64,000 nt of DNA, from contig NZ_CANNDQ010000001.1 of NCBI RefSeq assembly GCF_947503375.1, positions 310,001 through 374,000 of the forward strand, written 5' to 3'. The notes under the pieces were generated by a model. That model worked only from the letters and a program-made list of their open reading frames with translations. It did no database searches and was not told the DNA's origin. Origin of the DNA: an uncultured Psychroserpens sp. (GTDB taxonomy: Bacteria > Bacteroidota > Bacteroidia > Flavobacteriales > Flavobacteriaceae). The translations under genes and the position numbers were made by a program. This document shows positions 19,263 to 28,862 of this stretch, one piece after another; position 1 is the stretch's first letter; the number at the start of each line of letters is the position of its first letter.

Positions 19263-19775
19263 ATGAAGACATTACAAAATATATTGGTAATTGCGCTAAT
19301 TTCTATCTCAATAATTTCCTGTAAAAGCGAAACAAAGCCAGAGGTTAAAACAATAGAAACAGAAGTGAAAGCTGAGTCTAGTACTTACCAAGCCAAGACA
19401 TTAGATCCAAACGCAAATTATGCTAAAGCCGAATTTGGTATTGAAGGCATGACTTGTGCTATGGGATGCGCCAAAACCATTGAAAAGAAGATTGCTAAAA
19501 TGGATGGTGTAAAATCTGCAAAAGTAGATTTTGACAGACAATTAGCAATGGTTGAATATGATGATGCTAAAGTAACACCAAACTCTCTTGAAGAAGCTGT
19601 TGCTAAAGCAGGTGATTTGTATAAAGTAAAAGACATGAAAACTGTTGAAGCGTTTTCTAATGAAACCAAAAATTGTAAGGCAGATTGTAAAATGGAGTGT
19701 TGCAAAACCAAAGATGATAAAAAAATGGCTTGTGCAGACGACTGTAAAAAAGAATGTTGTGCTAAGAAAGCCTAA
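19263..19775 (+). CDS. HMA-domain lipoprotein with a Cys-rich metal-binding tail
   Basis: From ATG 19263 the protein has 170 residues and a lipoprotein signal (MKTLQNILVIALISISIISC). A heavy-metal-associated domain spans about residues 55-125. Its metal site reads 'GMTCAMGC', with three residues between the cysteines instead of the usual two (CxxC). The last 34 residues hold eight Cys in two copies of C-x3-C-x3-CC, joined by a Lys/Asp linker, which looks like a metallothionein-type tail. The protein probably binds copper or another soft metal in the periplasm. A TTG at 19236 could extend it by nine residues, but the ATG gives the proper lipoprotein signal. Confidence 0.85.
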   Translation: MKTLQNILVIALISISIISCKSETKPEVKTIETEVKAESSTYQAKTLDPNANYAKAEFGIEGMTCAMGCAKTIEKKIAKMDGVKSAKVDFDRQLAMVEYDDAKVTPNSLEEAVAKAGDLYKVKDMKTVEAFSNETKNCKADCKMECCKTKDDKKMACADDCKKECCAKKA

Positions 19776-19786
19776 TTACTTTTATA

Positions 19787-19833
19787 AAGACCTAAAAAAA
19801 GCGACTCAGTAAGAGTCGCTTTTTTTAGGTCTT
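19787..19833. terminator. Bidirectional terminator
   Basis: A perfect 21-bp stem (19787-19807 and 19813-19833) with the core GCGACTC/GAGTCGC, a five-base loop and A7/T7 runs. It separates converging genes and overlaps the stop codon of the YCII-domain gene. Confidence 0.88.
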
Positions 19834-20392
19834 ATCTTAAGGAAAATCCTTTGGCTGCCCACCATGGATGAAGTTCAATTTCAAGCCTACCTGCTTTTAC
19901 CATTGGATCAGCATTGGCTAAACTATCTGCCATTTCAAAAGTTGGAACGTTATAGATCGTAATTCCTCTAATGTTTCCATCATCACCAAAAGGACCAGAA
20001 ATATCTGCATATCCTAATTCGTACATTTTAGCCAAATGAGCCAAATGCTCATTTTGTAGTTGATTAGCTTCCTCTTCATTTTGATTACGAATCAATCCAC
20101 GTTTTAAAAATGCAATAAAATACTGCTGCATCAATATGGTGTCTTTTGTTTTCTCATCAACATAATCAAAGGTTTTGAATCCCTTGGACGTAAGTTCGGC
20201 TTTAATGTCTTTTATAGACTTTTCTTCAAGTACTTTACTTACAAGAGTTTCTTTACCATCTTCAATAGTAACAATACTATCCTTTGGCATCATTTCTTCT
20301 GATACTGACTTAGGTTCAATAGTTGTTTTTGTATTATCTTCTTTACAAGATGCTAACAATACAACACATGTAAGTAACATGATTATTCTCAT
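19832..20392 (-). CDS. YCII-domain lipoprotein
   Basis: A 186-residue protein with a lipoprotein signal (MRIIMLLTCVVLLASC). The C-terminal ~95 residues are a YciI-like domain: 'QQYFIAFLKRGLIRN', 'LQNEHLAHLAKMYELGYADISG' and 'ADSLANADPMVKAGRLEIELHPWW', with the conserved His and Asp pair. YCII proteins are ferredoxin-fold and their reaction is mostly unknown. The N-terminal half is a charged spacer. The gene follows the CYTH gene on the same strand by 7 bases. Confidence 0.85.
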   Translation of the reverse strand: MRIIMLLTCVVLLASCKEDNTKTTIEPKSVSEEMMPKDSIVTIEDGKETLVSKVLEEKSIKDIKAELTSKGFKTFDYVDEKTKDTILMQQYFIAFLKRGLIRNQNEEEANQLQNEHLAHLAKMYELGYADISGPFGDDGNIRGITIYNVPTFEMADSLANADPMVKAGRLEIELHPWWAAKGFSLR

Positions 20393-20399
20393 AATATGA

Positions 20400-20876
20400 T
20401 TATTTAAAACGCCATAGCTTATATGGGGTTTTGGTTAATTGCGAATTATAATATTTACTATTTCCTGTAACCTCTTTTCCAAGCCATTTGGGTTTTAAAA
20501 ATAACTCGTTCTCGTTCTCTAATTCAATTTCTGCAATTATCAAGCCTACATTATCTCCAAAAAATTCATCAACCTCAAAAATATGATCGCCAACCTTAAC
20601 CTCATATCTTATCTTATCTATTACACCTTCTTTACATAACTCTAAAAGCGTTTCAGCATCAGCCTTATGAACTTCTTTTTCCCATTCAAAACGTGTCAAC
20701 CCATTGTTGGTTGATTTTCCTTTTACTGTCAAAAAACCTGCATTGCCTATTACTCTTACTCTTACTGTTCGCTCTGGATCTGTATTTAAAAACCCTTGTG
20801 TAATTCGCATTTGTTTTGACGATTCATTTTTGAAACCTTCTGAAGTTACTAAAAATTTACGCTCTATTTCTATCAT
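20400..20876 (-). CDS. CYTH-domain triphosphate-binding protein
   Basis: The protein has 158 residues from ATG 20876. It opens with MIEIERKFLV, the ExExK signature of the CYTH superfamily (adenylate cyclase/thiamine triphosphatase tunnel fold), and carries Arg/Lys-rich strands such as 'QGFLNTDPERTVRVRV' and 'GLTRFEWEKEV', and the acidic 'FEVDEFFGDN'. These proteins hydrolyse inorganic or organic triphosphates with a divalent metal. An in-frame ATG at 20888 would add MSFF, but family proteins begin with MIEIE. It is divergent from dinB. Confidence 0.88.
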   Translation of the reverse strand: MIEIERKFLVTSEGFKNESSKQMRITQGFLNTDPERTVRVRVIGNAGFLTVKGKSTNNGLTRFEWEKEVHKADAETLLELCKEGVIDKIRYEVKVGDHIFEVDEFFGDNVGLIIAEIELENENELFLKPKWLGKEVTGNSKYYNSQLTKTPYKLWRFK

Positions 20877-20908
20877 GAAAAAAGACATTTAATGCCTAAA
20901 TTTACATC

Positions 20909-22018
20909 ATGCCAGACGATTTACCAATAAGAAAAATAATTCATGTAGATATGGATGCTTTTTATGCGTCTGTAGCGCAAATGGATAACCCTGAATTAAA
21001 AGGGAAACCTATTGCTGTTGGTGGTGGCGGAAAACGAGGTGTTATAAGCGCTGCAAGTTATGAAGCTCGAAAATATGGTGTAAAAAGTGCCATGGCTGGA
21101 CGCTTAGCTATAAAACTATGTCCAGAACTTATTTTCGTTAAAAGCAATTTTGAGCGTTATAAAGAACTCTCACAAAAAATTAGGCATATCTTTTATGACT
21201 ATACAGATTTGGTAGAACCCTTATCTCTTGATGAAGCCTATTTAGATGTTACAGAAAACAAAAAAGGGAATCCTAGTGCCAGTTTAATTGCCCAAGAAAT
21301 CAGATCACGTATTTTTGATGAAGTAGGATTAACAGCTTCCGCTGGTATTTCTATAAATAAATTTATTGCTAAAGTTGCGAGCGACTACAATAAACCTAAT
21401 GGGCAAAAAACTGTAAACCCAGAAGAAGTGATTCCATTTTTAGAAGATTTAAGTATTAGGAAATTTTATGGTGTTGGTAAAGTAACTGCTGAAAAAATGT
21501 ATCAAAAAGGGATTTTTACAGGAAAAGACTTAAAGGCAAAATCTTTAGAGTATCTCGACGAAAACTTTGGGAAATCTGGTCGTTACTACTATTACGTCGT
21601 TCGTGGTATCCACAATAGTGAGGTAAAGCCTAATCGGATTAGAAAATCACTCGCAGCAGAACGAACGTTTAGTGAAAATTTATCTTCTGAAATCTTTATG
21701 CTCGAAAAGCTTGACCAAATTGCCGAAGAGGTAGCTAAACGTCTCAATAAAAGTAAGGTTGCTGGAAAAACGATTACACTAAAAATAAAGTATAGTGATT
21801 TCACTCTACAAACTCGAAGCAAAACCTTACCTTATTTTATTAGTGAAAAAAGCATAATACTTGAAACAGCTAAAAATTTATTGTACCAAGAAAAACTGAA
21901 TAATTCGGTACGACTTTTAGGCATTTCGTTATCCAACTTAAACACTGAAATATCAAAAAAGAACGCTTTAAAAACCGAAGAAAAAACTGTGAGTGTACAA
22001 CTTAAGTTCGATTTTTAG
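20909..22018 (+). CDS. dinB: DNA polymerase IV (Y family)
   Basis: The 369-residue translesion polymerase has the catalytic motifs 'HVDMDAFYASVAQMDNPEL' at the start and 'SLDEAYLDVTENK' (about residue 106), a helix-hairpin-helix 'IRKFYGVGKVTAEKMYQKGI', and a C-terminal little-finger domain. A β-clamp-binding motif is likely in the last residues (VSVQLKFDF). Only 32 bases separate its ATG from that of the divergent CYTH gene. Confidence 0.95.
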   Translation: MPDDLPIRKIIHVDMDAFYASVAQMDNPELKGKPIAVGGGGKRGVISAASYEARKYGVKSAMAGRLAIKLCPELIFVKSNFERYKELSQKIRHIFYDYTDLVEPLSLDEAYLDVTENKKGNPSASLIAQEIRSRIFDEVGLTASAGISINKFIAKVASDYNKPNGQKTVNPEEVIPFLEDLSIRKFYGVGKVTAEKMYQKGIFTGKDLKAKSLEYLDENFGKSGRYYYYVVRGIHNSEVKPNRIRKSLAAERTFSENLSSEIFMLEKLDQIAEEVAKRLNKSKVAGKTITLKIKYSDFTLQTRSKTLPYFISEKSIILETAKNLLYQEKLNNSVRLLGISLSNLNTEISKKNALKTEEKTVSVQLKFDF

Positions 22019-22104
22019 CTGTAAAAAGTTATATTATTGATTATGATAGTTTTAAATAGTAATATATTGACTCATATTTACCCTCTTCAACACAATCAGC
22101 AATT

Positions 22105-23082
22105 ATGAAACGGTTAATCATTATCACATTAGGCCTATTTATTTTCAGTTGTAGTAAAACTAGAAACCCAGAAAAGGATACTAAAATCATTTATGATAAA
22201 GGAATTGTTGAACCTTTTGCTCCTGAACTTTTTTCCAAATTATCAAATGTTAGAGATTTTACAATTACAAATGATGAAAGCGAGGCTTATTTTACCTTGC
22301 AAAGTCATTTTAGAGAGCTTTCAGTTATCATGAGTATTCATAAAGAAGATGAAAAGTGGCAAACACCAAAAATAGTAGAGTTTTCAGGTAAGTTTTCAGA
22401 CCTAGAACCGTTTTTATCTCCTGATGGTTTAAAATTGTTCTTTGTTTCTAACAGACCCATTTCAAAAGATAGTACTGCTACAAAAGATTACGACATTTGG
22501 TATGTTGAACGTGAAAATTTTAACTCCAATTGGTCAGCACCAATAAATGTCGGCGCGCCTATAAATACTAATCTTGATGAATTTTTCCCTTCAATTACAA
22601 GCTCTAATAATCTATATTTTACCACCATTAAAGAAAATATGAATGGTCAAGATGATATTTTTGTTAGTGAGTGGAAGAATAATGTGTATTCAGAGCCAAT
22701 AGCTATAGATAGCGCTGTAAATACAAAAGGAGCAGAATTCAATGCTTTTGTAGCTCCAGATGAATCCTTTATACTATTTAGTGGTTGGAGAAGAAAAGAT
22801 GGTCAAGGGAGTGGTGATTTATATATAAGTCAACGTAAAAATGGAAAATGGCTTCCAGCAAAAAATCTGGGTAAACATATCAATTCAAAATATATGGAAT
22901 ATTGCCCTTATGTGAACTTGGAAACTAATACACTCTACTTTACAAGTCGAAGAAGTAACATCCGTTTAAAAGATTCTGGTTATGTTAATCTAGAAGAACT
23001 AAAAAAAGAAATCAATAGATTTGATAATGGTACAAGTAGGATTTATAAAACAGGTTTTAATATTTCAATTGAAAAATATTAA
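22105..23082 (+). CDS. PD40/TolB-like beta-propeller lipoprotein
   Basis: The 325-residue protein has a lipoprotein signal (MKRLIIITLGLFIFSC). It has propeller blades of PD40 type: 'PFLSPDGLKLFFVSNRP', 'DYDIWYVERE', 'DEFFPSITSSNNLYFTT', 'DDIFVSEWKN' and 'GSGDLYISQRKNGKW'. Such proteins act in the cell envelope, often next to OmpA or M9/S9 peptidases; this one stands alone. It ends 17 bases from the converging pyruvate kinase gene, and I see no clear hairpin between them. Confidence 0.85.
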   Translation: MKRLIIITLGLFIFSCSKTRNPEKDTKIIYDKGIVEPFAPELFSKLSNVRDFTITNDESEAYFTLQSHFRELSVIMSIHKEDEKWQTPKIVEFSGKFSDLEPFLSPDGLKLFFVSNRPISKDSTATKDYDIWYVERENFNSNWSAPINVGAPINTNLDEFFPSITSSNNLYFTTIKENMNGQDDIFVSEWKNNVYSEPIAIDSAVNTKGAEFNAFVAPDESFILFSGWRRKDGQGSGDLYISQRKNGKWLPAKNLGKHINSKYMEYCPYVNLETNTLYFTSRRSNIRLKDSGYVNLEELKKEINRFDNGTSRIYKTGFNISIEKY

Positions 23083-23098
23083 AATTCAAGATATTAAA

Positions 23099-24541
23099 TT
23101 AAAAACTACAACTCGTAATTTCAGTGACTCTCAACGTATTAACCATTCCCTTTTCTTGAATAGGCATTGCTGCCAAGCTAATAAGCATATCACCTACTTC
23201 TAGATATCCTTTTTTACAGGCTATTGCGTTTACATCTTCTATCGTTTCATCTGTACTTACAAACTTATCGTAGTAAAAAGCTTCAACACCCCAAAGCAAG
23301 CTCAATTGTGTTAGGATACGTTTGTTAGAAGTAAAAACAAGAATATGAGCACTAGGACGCCATGCGGAAATTTGAAATGCGGTATAACCGCTATTGGTCA
23401 ATGTGGAAATTGCTTTGGCATTAATCTCATTTGCCATATTTGCTGCATGATAACAAATAGATTTTGTAATGTATCGCTTTGTACGAATATGAGGAGGTGA
23501 CTGTGGTACTTGAATTAAATTAGAATCTTCTACACTCTTAATAATTCCAGCCATTTGTTTAATCACTTGAACAGGATAATTCCCTACAGAGGTTTCGCCA
23601 GATAACATCACTGCGTCTGCTCCATCCATAACAGAATTGGCAACATCATTAACTTCGGCTCTTGTTGGTGTTAAACTGGTGATCATTGTTTCCATCATTT
23701 GTGTCGCAATAATTACTGGTATTCTAGCGCGTTTGGCTCGTAATACAAGCTGCTTCTGAATCAAAGGAACTTCTTCCGCAGGTATTTCAACACCTAGATC
23801 ACCTCGAGCTACCATTAGCCCATCACAATAAGCGACAATTTTATCAATATTTTCTACAGCTTCAGGCTTCTCAATTTTTGCAATAATTGGAATTTTATGA
23901 TCACTATGTTCCTTAATTAATTCTTCAAGCTGCATTAAATCTTCAGCATGACGAACAAACGATAAGGCAATCCAATCAACCTTAAGACTACATGCGAAAA
24001 TTGCATCTTCAATATCCTTTTCTGTTAGTGCAGGTTGTGAAATATTCGTGTTTGGAAGATTTACCCCTTTTTTAGACCGCAGAGGTCCACCTTGAATTAC
24101 GCGTGCTTTAACTTCAGCTTTTTTATCAGTAGATACGACCTCAAAGATTAGTTTGCCATCATCTAATAAAATTCGTTCGCCAGGCTTAGCATCTTGAGGA
24201 AAGTTATCATAAGTCATGTAAACACGCTCTTTGGTGCCTTCAAATCGTTTCCCTGTAGCAAAGATAATCTCATCACCTTCATTAACAACAACTTCCCCCT
24301 TCATAACACCAACACGCAATTTTGGTCCTTGAAGATCTGCAAGAATAGCTGCATTGTAACCAAACTCTTCGTTGAGTTTTCTTATCATCTTAACACGCTC
24401 TTTAACTCCTTCGTAATCAGCATGTGAAAAATTAATTCTAAATACATTAGCACCTTCTTCAAGCATAGCTTTAAGAACGTCTTTAGAACTCGTCGCAGGT
24501 CCTAGCGTAGCTACTATTTTTGTTTTCTTTCTTCGTAACAT
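23099..24541 (-). CDS. pyk: Pyruvate kinase
   Basis: The 480-residue glycolytic enzyme transfers phosphate from phosphoenolpyruvate to ADP. Clear motifs are 'KTKIVATLGPATSS', 'FRINFSHAD', 'IPIIAKIEKPEAVENID' (catalytic Lys), 'VARGDLGVEIPAEEVP' and 'VIIATQMMETMITSLTPTRAE'. It is the last gene of the acpP-fabF-rnc-IPExxxVDY-pyk group, and its ATG shares one base with the stop of the previous gene. Confidence 0.97.
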   Translation of the reverse strand: MLRRKKTKIVATLGPATSSKDVLKAMLEEGANVFRINFSHADYEGVKERVKMIRKLNEEFGYNAAILADLQGPKLRVGVMKGEVVVNEGDEIIFATGKRFEGTKERVYMTYDNFPQDAKPGERILLDDGKLIFEVVSTDKKAEVKARVIQGGPLRSKKGVNLPNTNISQPALTEKDIEDAIFACSLKVDWIALSFVRHAEDLMQLEELIKEHSDHKIPIIAKIEKPEAVENIDKIVAYCDGLMVARGDLGVEIPAEEVPLIQKQLVLRAKRARIPVIIATQMMETMITSLTPTRAEVNDVANSVMDGADAVMLSGETSVGNYPVQVIKQMAGIIKSVEDSNLIQVPQSPPHIRTKRYITKSICYHAANMANEINAKAISTLTNSGYTAFQISAWRPSAHILVFTSNKRILTQLSLLWGVEAFYYDKFVSTDETIEDVNAIACKKGYLEVGDMLISLAAMPIQEKGMVNTLRVTEITSCSF

Positions 24542-25023
24542 TAACTAAAAATTAAATGGTCTTTTGATTTAATCTGATCTATATCTATACTATATGTCGT
24601 TATGACTTGGGGAATGGAATGAATTTTATTAAGGATCATCTTCTCATTAAAGTTCTGGTATTCATTGGTTACTTTTATAAAGTAATCCACATTTTTAAAT
24701 TCAGGCAACAAGTAATATGTCTTTAATATACTATTCTGGTTTTCAAATAGTGACCCTGAGCTTTGTAATGCAGCTTCTTCCTTTTTACATACATTAGCCA
24801 CAAGGTTCCATGCAGTATCCATATTTGTATTTTCCCATTCATAAATTGAAAAGGAAGCCGCTAAATAATTGTAATCAAGATCTTCAGGTTTACGCTCTAA
24901 ATTAAGTTGTAAATGTTTATTAAGAAGGTAAGCCAATCGATAGTCCTCTAACCTACAATGTATAGCTAATAACGAAAAGGAAGCGTCATAAAAATCGTCA
25001 ACAACTAACTTGTGTAATGCCAT
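24541..25023 (-). CDS. IPExxxVDY family protein
   Basis: A 160-residue cytoplasmic protein found almost only in Bacteroidota between rnc and pyk. The name-giving motif reads 'LLPEFKNVDYFIKV' near residue 110. The function is unknown. Its conserved position and overlap with pyk suggest co-expression with pyruvate kinase. Confidence 0.85.
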   Translation of the reverse strand: MALHKLVVDDFYDASFSLLAIHCRLEDYRLAYLLNKHLQLNLERKPEDLDYNYLAASFSIYEWENTNMDTAWNLVANVCKKEEAALQSSGSLFENQNSILKTYYLLPEFKNVDYFIKVTNEYQNFNEKMILNKIHSIPQVITTYSIDIDQIKSKDHLIFS

Positions 25024-25156
25024 AATTAATCAACTACAAGTTGTAAATATAACACATTATGGCTATTTAAATGTGAAGAATATATTAATCTTAATGCTAT
25101 CTTGCAGCGAAAACGTTATAGTAAGAGTGTTTAAAAAAAAGAATTAAATTATTGGT

Positions 25157-25900
25157 TCAAAATGCTTTACTTATTTCTTTTTGAAAAGCAAAAAATGCGC
25201 GTTTAGATGCTTTTTCTTCGGCTTTCTTTTTAGATGTTGCTCTAGCTTTCGATATGATTTTTTCATCTATTGATAATTTAACTGAAAAATGTTTTAAATC
25301 ATCATTCCCAGTATCTTCATACACATTATAATCGAATGTTTTCTTTTCTTTCTGACACCATTCTATCAATAAGCTTTTATAACTTATGACTCGCCCTTCT
25401 AATTTTTCTATATCAACATGAGGCTTAATAACACGTTTATTGATAAAGGCTTCACAGTATTTATAACCTTTGTCTAAATAAATAGCCCCAACCAATGCTT
25501 CAAAAAGGTTACCGTGAATGTTATTTCCAAAGTTAGATTTAGGAATTTTACTTTCAACTAAATCAATAAGATTTAATTCTTTACCTAATTCATTTAGGTG
25601 CTCTCTACTAACTACCTTAGATCGCATCTTTGTTAAATAGCCTTCGTCTCCATGTGGTACTTCTTCAAATAAATATGACGCTATTACTGCACTTAACATG
25701 GCGTCTCCAACAAATTCCAGTCGTTCATAATTAACAGCATTTCCTTTCTTATCCTTGATATTCATAGAACGATGAGTGAAAGCTTTAATGTATAATTCCT
25801 TGTTTTTGGGCTTATAACCTAAAATTTTAGTGAGTAATAAAAAAAAATTCCCGTCTTTATTTGAACGGGAATTTTTTAGTATGTTACGAATGATACTCAT
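25157..25900 (-). CDS. rnc: Ribonuclease III
   Basis: The 247-residue endonuclease cleaves double-stranded RNA in rRNA and mRNA processing. The signature 'NYERLEFVGDAMLSAVIASYL' is near residue 58 and the second acidic site is 'NLFEALVGAIYLDKG' near residue 130. The C-terminal double-stranded RNA-binding domain is 'SYKSLLIEWCQKEKKTFDYNV...KKKAEEKASKRAFFAF'. It lies 7 bases downstream of fabF. Confidence 0.96.
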   Translation of the reverse strand: MSIIRNILKNSRSNKDGNFFLLLTKILGYKPKNKELYIKAFTHRSMNIKDKKGNAVNYERLEFVGDAMLSAVIASYLFEEVPHGDEGYLTKMRSKVVSREHLNELGKELNLIDLVESKIPKSNFGNNIHGNLFEALVGAIYLDKGYKYCEAFINKRVIKPHVDIEKLEGRVISYKSLLIEWCQKEKKTFDYNVYEDTGNDDLKHFSVKLSIDEKIISKARATSKKKAEEKASKRAFFAFQKEISKAF

Positions 25901-25907
25901 TCGGGAT

Positions 25908-27158
25908 TTAGTCTATTTTTTTAAATAATACGCAGGCGTTATGACCGCCAAATCCAAACGTATTACTCATTGCTACTTTGATATCTCTTTTCTGAGCTTT
26001 ATTTAACGTTAAATTTAATTCAGAATCTATGTTTTCATCAATGGTTTCATGATTAATTGTTGGTGGTACAATCCCATGCTCCATAGCCATGATCGAAGCT
26101 ATAGCTTCTATGGCTCCAGCAGCGCCCAACAAATGACCAGTCATAGATTTTGTTGAATTAATATTAATGTTTTTAGCATGACTGCCAAATACTTCAGATA
26201 TAGCTTTTAATTCAGCAACATCACCTAATGGTGTGGATGTACCATGAGTATTAATGTGATCTACATCTTCAGGATTTAAGCCAGCATTTTCTAAACAATT
26301 CCTCATAACTGCAACGACACCAATACCATCTGGATGTGGTGCTGTCATGTGGTAAGCATCTGAAGACAATCCTCCGCCTACTACCTCAGCATATATTTTA
26401 GCGCCTCTAGCTTTAGCATGTTCGTACTCTTCTAAAACAATTGCTCCAGCTCCTTCTCCTAATACAAAACCATCTCGGTTAGCATCAAAAGGTCTTGAAG
26501 CAGTTTTTGGATCATCATTACGAGTACTCATAGCATGCATAGCATTGAAACCTCCCATGCCAGCAATGGTAACTGCAGCTTCACTTCCACCAGTGATGAT
26601 TACATCACAATGACCTAAGCGAATATTGTTCAATGCATCTATCATTGAATTCGCAGAGGAAGCACAAGCAGATACAGTGGTATAGTTAGGTCCCATAAAA
26701 CCATATTTTATAGATATGTTTCCTGGTGCAATATCAGCTATCATTTTCGGAATGAAAAAAGGGTTAAAACGGGGCGTTCCGTCACCAGCGGCATAATTCA
26801 AGACTTCCTCTTGAAATGTTTCTAAACCACCAATACCAGCTCCCCAAATTACTCCTACTCTCAATTTGTTTACAGCGTCTAAATCTAGTTTTGAGTCTGC
26901 AATTGCTTCATCAGAGGCAACCATTGCATACTGCGAAAACTTATCCATTCGCTTTGCTAATTTCCTATCAATAAAGTCAGTGACTTCAAAGTTTTTTACT
27001 TCACAAGCGAACTGTGTCTTGAACTTCTCAGCATCAAAATGTGTGACAGGTGCAGCACCACTCTTCCCATTGACTAGGCCATCCCAATATTCATCCTTGG
27101 TATTACCTATAGGTGTCAGTGCGCCTAAGCCGGTTACTACTACTCGCTTTAATTCCAT
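25908..27158 (-). CDS. fabF: Beta-ketoacyl-ACP synthase II
   Basis: The 416-residue elongation enzyme of fatty-acid synthesis condenses malonyl-ACP with acyl-ACP. The catalytic Cys is in 'TVSACASSANSMIDALN' near residue 165, and the two His are in 'NTHGTSTPLGD' and 'SMTGHLLGAAGAIE'. It follows acpP by 14 bases, matching the usual acpP-fabF pair. Confidence 0.97.
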   Translation of the reverse strand: MELKRVVVTGLGALTPIGNTKDEYWDGLVNGKSGAAPVTHFDAEKFKTQFACEVKNFEVTDFIDRKLAKRMDKFSQYAMVASDEAIADSKLDLDAVNKLRVGVIWGAGIGGLETFQEEVLNYAAGDGTPRFNPFFIPKMIADIAPGNISIKYGFMGPNYTTVSACASSANSMIDALNNIRLGHCDVIITGGSEAAVTIAGMGGFNAMHAMSTRNDDPKTASRPFDANRDGFVLGEGAGAIVLEEYEHAKARGAKIYAEVVGGGLSSDAYHMTAPHPDGIGVVAVMRNCLENAGLNPEDVDHINTHGTSTPLGDVAELKAISEVFGSHAKNININSTKSMTGHLLGAAGAIEAIASIMAMEHGIVPPTINHETIDENIDSELNLTLNKAQKRDIKVAMSNTFGFGGHNACVLFKKID

Positions 27159-27172
27159 AAAAAGGTATTGGA

Positions 27173-27406
27173 TTATTTTGCTTCTTCTATATAAGAGATC
27201 GCTTGACCAACTGTTGCAATATTTTCAGCTTGATCGTCTGGGATTTGAATATCAAATTCTTTTTCAAATTCCATGATTAACTCGACAGTGTCTAATGAAT
27301 CTGCTCCTAAATCGTTAGTGAAGCTAGCTTCAGTTACAACTTCGTTTTCATCAACTCCTAATTTGTCTACGATAATCGCTTTTACTCTTGATGCAATGTC
27401 TGACAT
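27173..27406 (-). CDS. acpP: Acyl carrier protein
   Basis: A 77-residue acidic protein that carries growing acyl chains on 4'-phosphopantetheine. The attachment Ser is in '[17 protein letters not shown]'. It is the first gene of the minus-strand lipid/glycolysis operon and is preceded by a -7 promoter box. Confidence 0.97.
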   Translation of the reverse strand: MSDIASRVKAIIVDKLGVDENEVVTEASFTNDLGADSLDTVELIMEFEKEFDIQIPDDQAENIATVGQAISYIEEAK

Positions 27407-27437
27407 AATTTTTTAATTTTAAGTTTTAATTAAGTCG

Positions 27438-27445
27438 CAAAAATA
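27438..27445 (-). promoter_or_regulatory. Putative -7 box (TATTTTTG) of the acpP operon
   Basis: Read on the minus strand, TATTTTTG matches TANNTTTG and lies 31 bases upstream of the acpP ATG. No convincing -33 TTTG is seen. Confidence 0.4.
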
Positions 27446-27592
27446 AAAAACTTTATTTTAATACACACCTTTACGTTAAAAATGTGTCTGTAATTTACAA
27501 AAAATTACTTTGAAGAATTTACCTTTTACGCTCTAATTGTTAATTATTATTCTTTTTTTTGTTTCTGAATAACAATAACTGCTTGTCTGTAA

Positions 27593-28159
27593 ATGAAACG
27601 AATTGTAATCTTTGCGTCCGGAAGTGGCACTAATGCTGAAAATTTAATTAAGTTTTTTCACAACAGAGAAAACGCTTCTGTTATTCAGATACTGTCTAAC
27701 AATCCTCATGCCAAAGTTTTAGATCGTGCAAAAAAACTAAACGTTAGCGCGCTGTCTTTCAATAAAATAGCTTTCTCAAACACAAAGGATGTTCTCAATA
27801 TTTTAAAAGCATCAGAACCTGATTTAATTATCTTAGCTGGTTTTTTATGGAAGTTTCCTGAACACATCTTAAATGAATTCCCAAATAAAGTGATTAATAT
27901 ACACCCATCTCTATTGCCTAAGTATGGAGGAAAAGGCATGTATGGTAAATATGTTCATGAGGCTGTTGTTAAGAATAAAGAAAAAGAAACAGGCATTACT
28001 ATTCATTATGTAAATGAATATTATGATGAAGGTGCAATAATCTTTCAAACAAAATGTACTGTTGCGTCAAATGATTCAGCAGAAGATGTGGCCGAAAAAA
28101 TTCACCAGTTAGAGATGGAACATTTTCCAAAGGTTGTAGCACAATTACTAAATGAGTAA
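27593..28159 (+). CDS. purN: Phosphoribosylglycinamide formyltransferase
   Basis: A 188-residue purine-synthesis enzyme that moves a formyl group from 10-formyl-THF to GAR. Motifs are 'IVIFASGSGTNAENLI' for phosphate binding, 'VINIHPSLLPKYGGKGMYG' and 'GITIHYVNEYYDEGAII' with the catalytic Asn/His/Asp. It overlaps the following RNase H gene by 8 bases. Confidence 0.95.
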   Translation: MKRIVIFASGSGTNAENLIKFFHNRENASVIQILSNNPHAKVLDRAKKLNVSALSFNKIAFSNTKDVLNILKASEPDLIILAGFLWKFPEHILNEFPNKVINIHPSLLPKYGGKGMYGKYVHEAVVKNKEKETGITIHYVNEYYDEGAIIFQTKCTVASNDSAEDVAEKIHQLEMEHFPKVVAQLLNE

Positions 28160-28793
28160 AAAAAAGAAGAAATACTACACCGTTTGGAAAGGTCACCATA
28201 CTGGTGTTTTTGATTCTTGGGATGATTGCAAAGCTCAAATTAAAGATTTTCAAGGCGCACAATATAAGTCATTTACCACTTTCGAAGCTGCTAAAAAAGC
28301 TTATAAAGGAAATTATAAAGACTATATTGGAAAAAAGAAAATATTTACCAGTGAGCTCTCTGAAGCACAACTCAAAAAAATTGGAAAACCTAACTATAAA
28401 TCGATTTCTGTAGATGCTGCATCTTCTGGTAATCCAGGAAAAATGGAATATCGAGGTGTTGATACTAAAACTAAAAAACAACTATTTATTCAAGGTCCTT
28501 TTGAAGAGGGCACCAATAACATTGGTGAATTTTTAGCTATTGTTCATGGACTTGCTTTTTTAAAGAAAAAAAACAGTGATCGTATCATTTATACAGATTC
28601 AAAAACTGCAATGAGTTGGGTACGCAAGAAAAACTGTAATACTAAATTAGAGCGGAACGATAAAAACAAAACCTTGTTTGAACTCGTTGATCGAGCCGTA
28701 AATTGGTTAAACAATAATACTTACAAGACTACTATTGTCAAATGGGAAACTAAGGCTTGGGGAGAGATCCCTGCAGATTTTGGTCGCAAATAA
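28152..28793 (+). CDS. RNase H with N-terminal viroplasmin domain
   Basis: The 213-residue protein has a viroplasmin/RNase H N-terminal domain at about residues 5-50 ('YYTVWKGHHTGVFDSWDDC', 'FTTFEAAKKAY'), which binds RNA-DNA hybrids. The catalytic RNase H fold follows: Asp in 'SVDAASSGNPG', Glu in 'NNIGEFLAIVHG', Asp in 'YTDSKTAMSW' and a terminal Asp in 'WGEIPADFGRK'. It removes RNA from RNA-DNA hybrids. The overlap with purN indicates a shared transcript. Confidence 0.92.
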   Translation: MSKKKKKYYTVWKGHHTGVFDSWDDCKAQIKDFQGAQYKSFTTFEAAKKAYKGNYKDYIGKKKIFTSELSEAQLKKIGKPNYKSISVDAASSGNPGKMEYRGVDTKTKKQLFIQGPFEEGTNNIGEFLAIVHGLAFLKKKNSDRIIYTDSKTAMSWVRKKNCNTKLERNDKNKTLFELVDRAVNWLNNNTYKTTIVKWETKAWGEIPADFGRK

Positions 28794-28862
28794 TCTTAAA
28801 ACTTAATTCTGTTCTGTAATTCAAATCACTTTTCTTCTACTAAGGTTAAAAATTGATTTATT

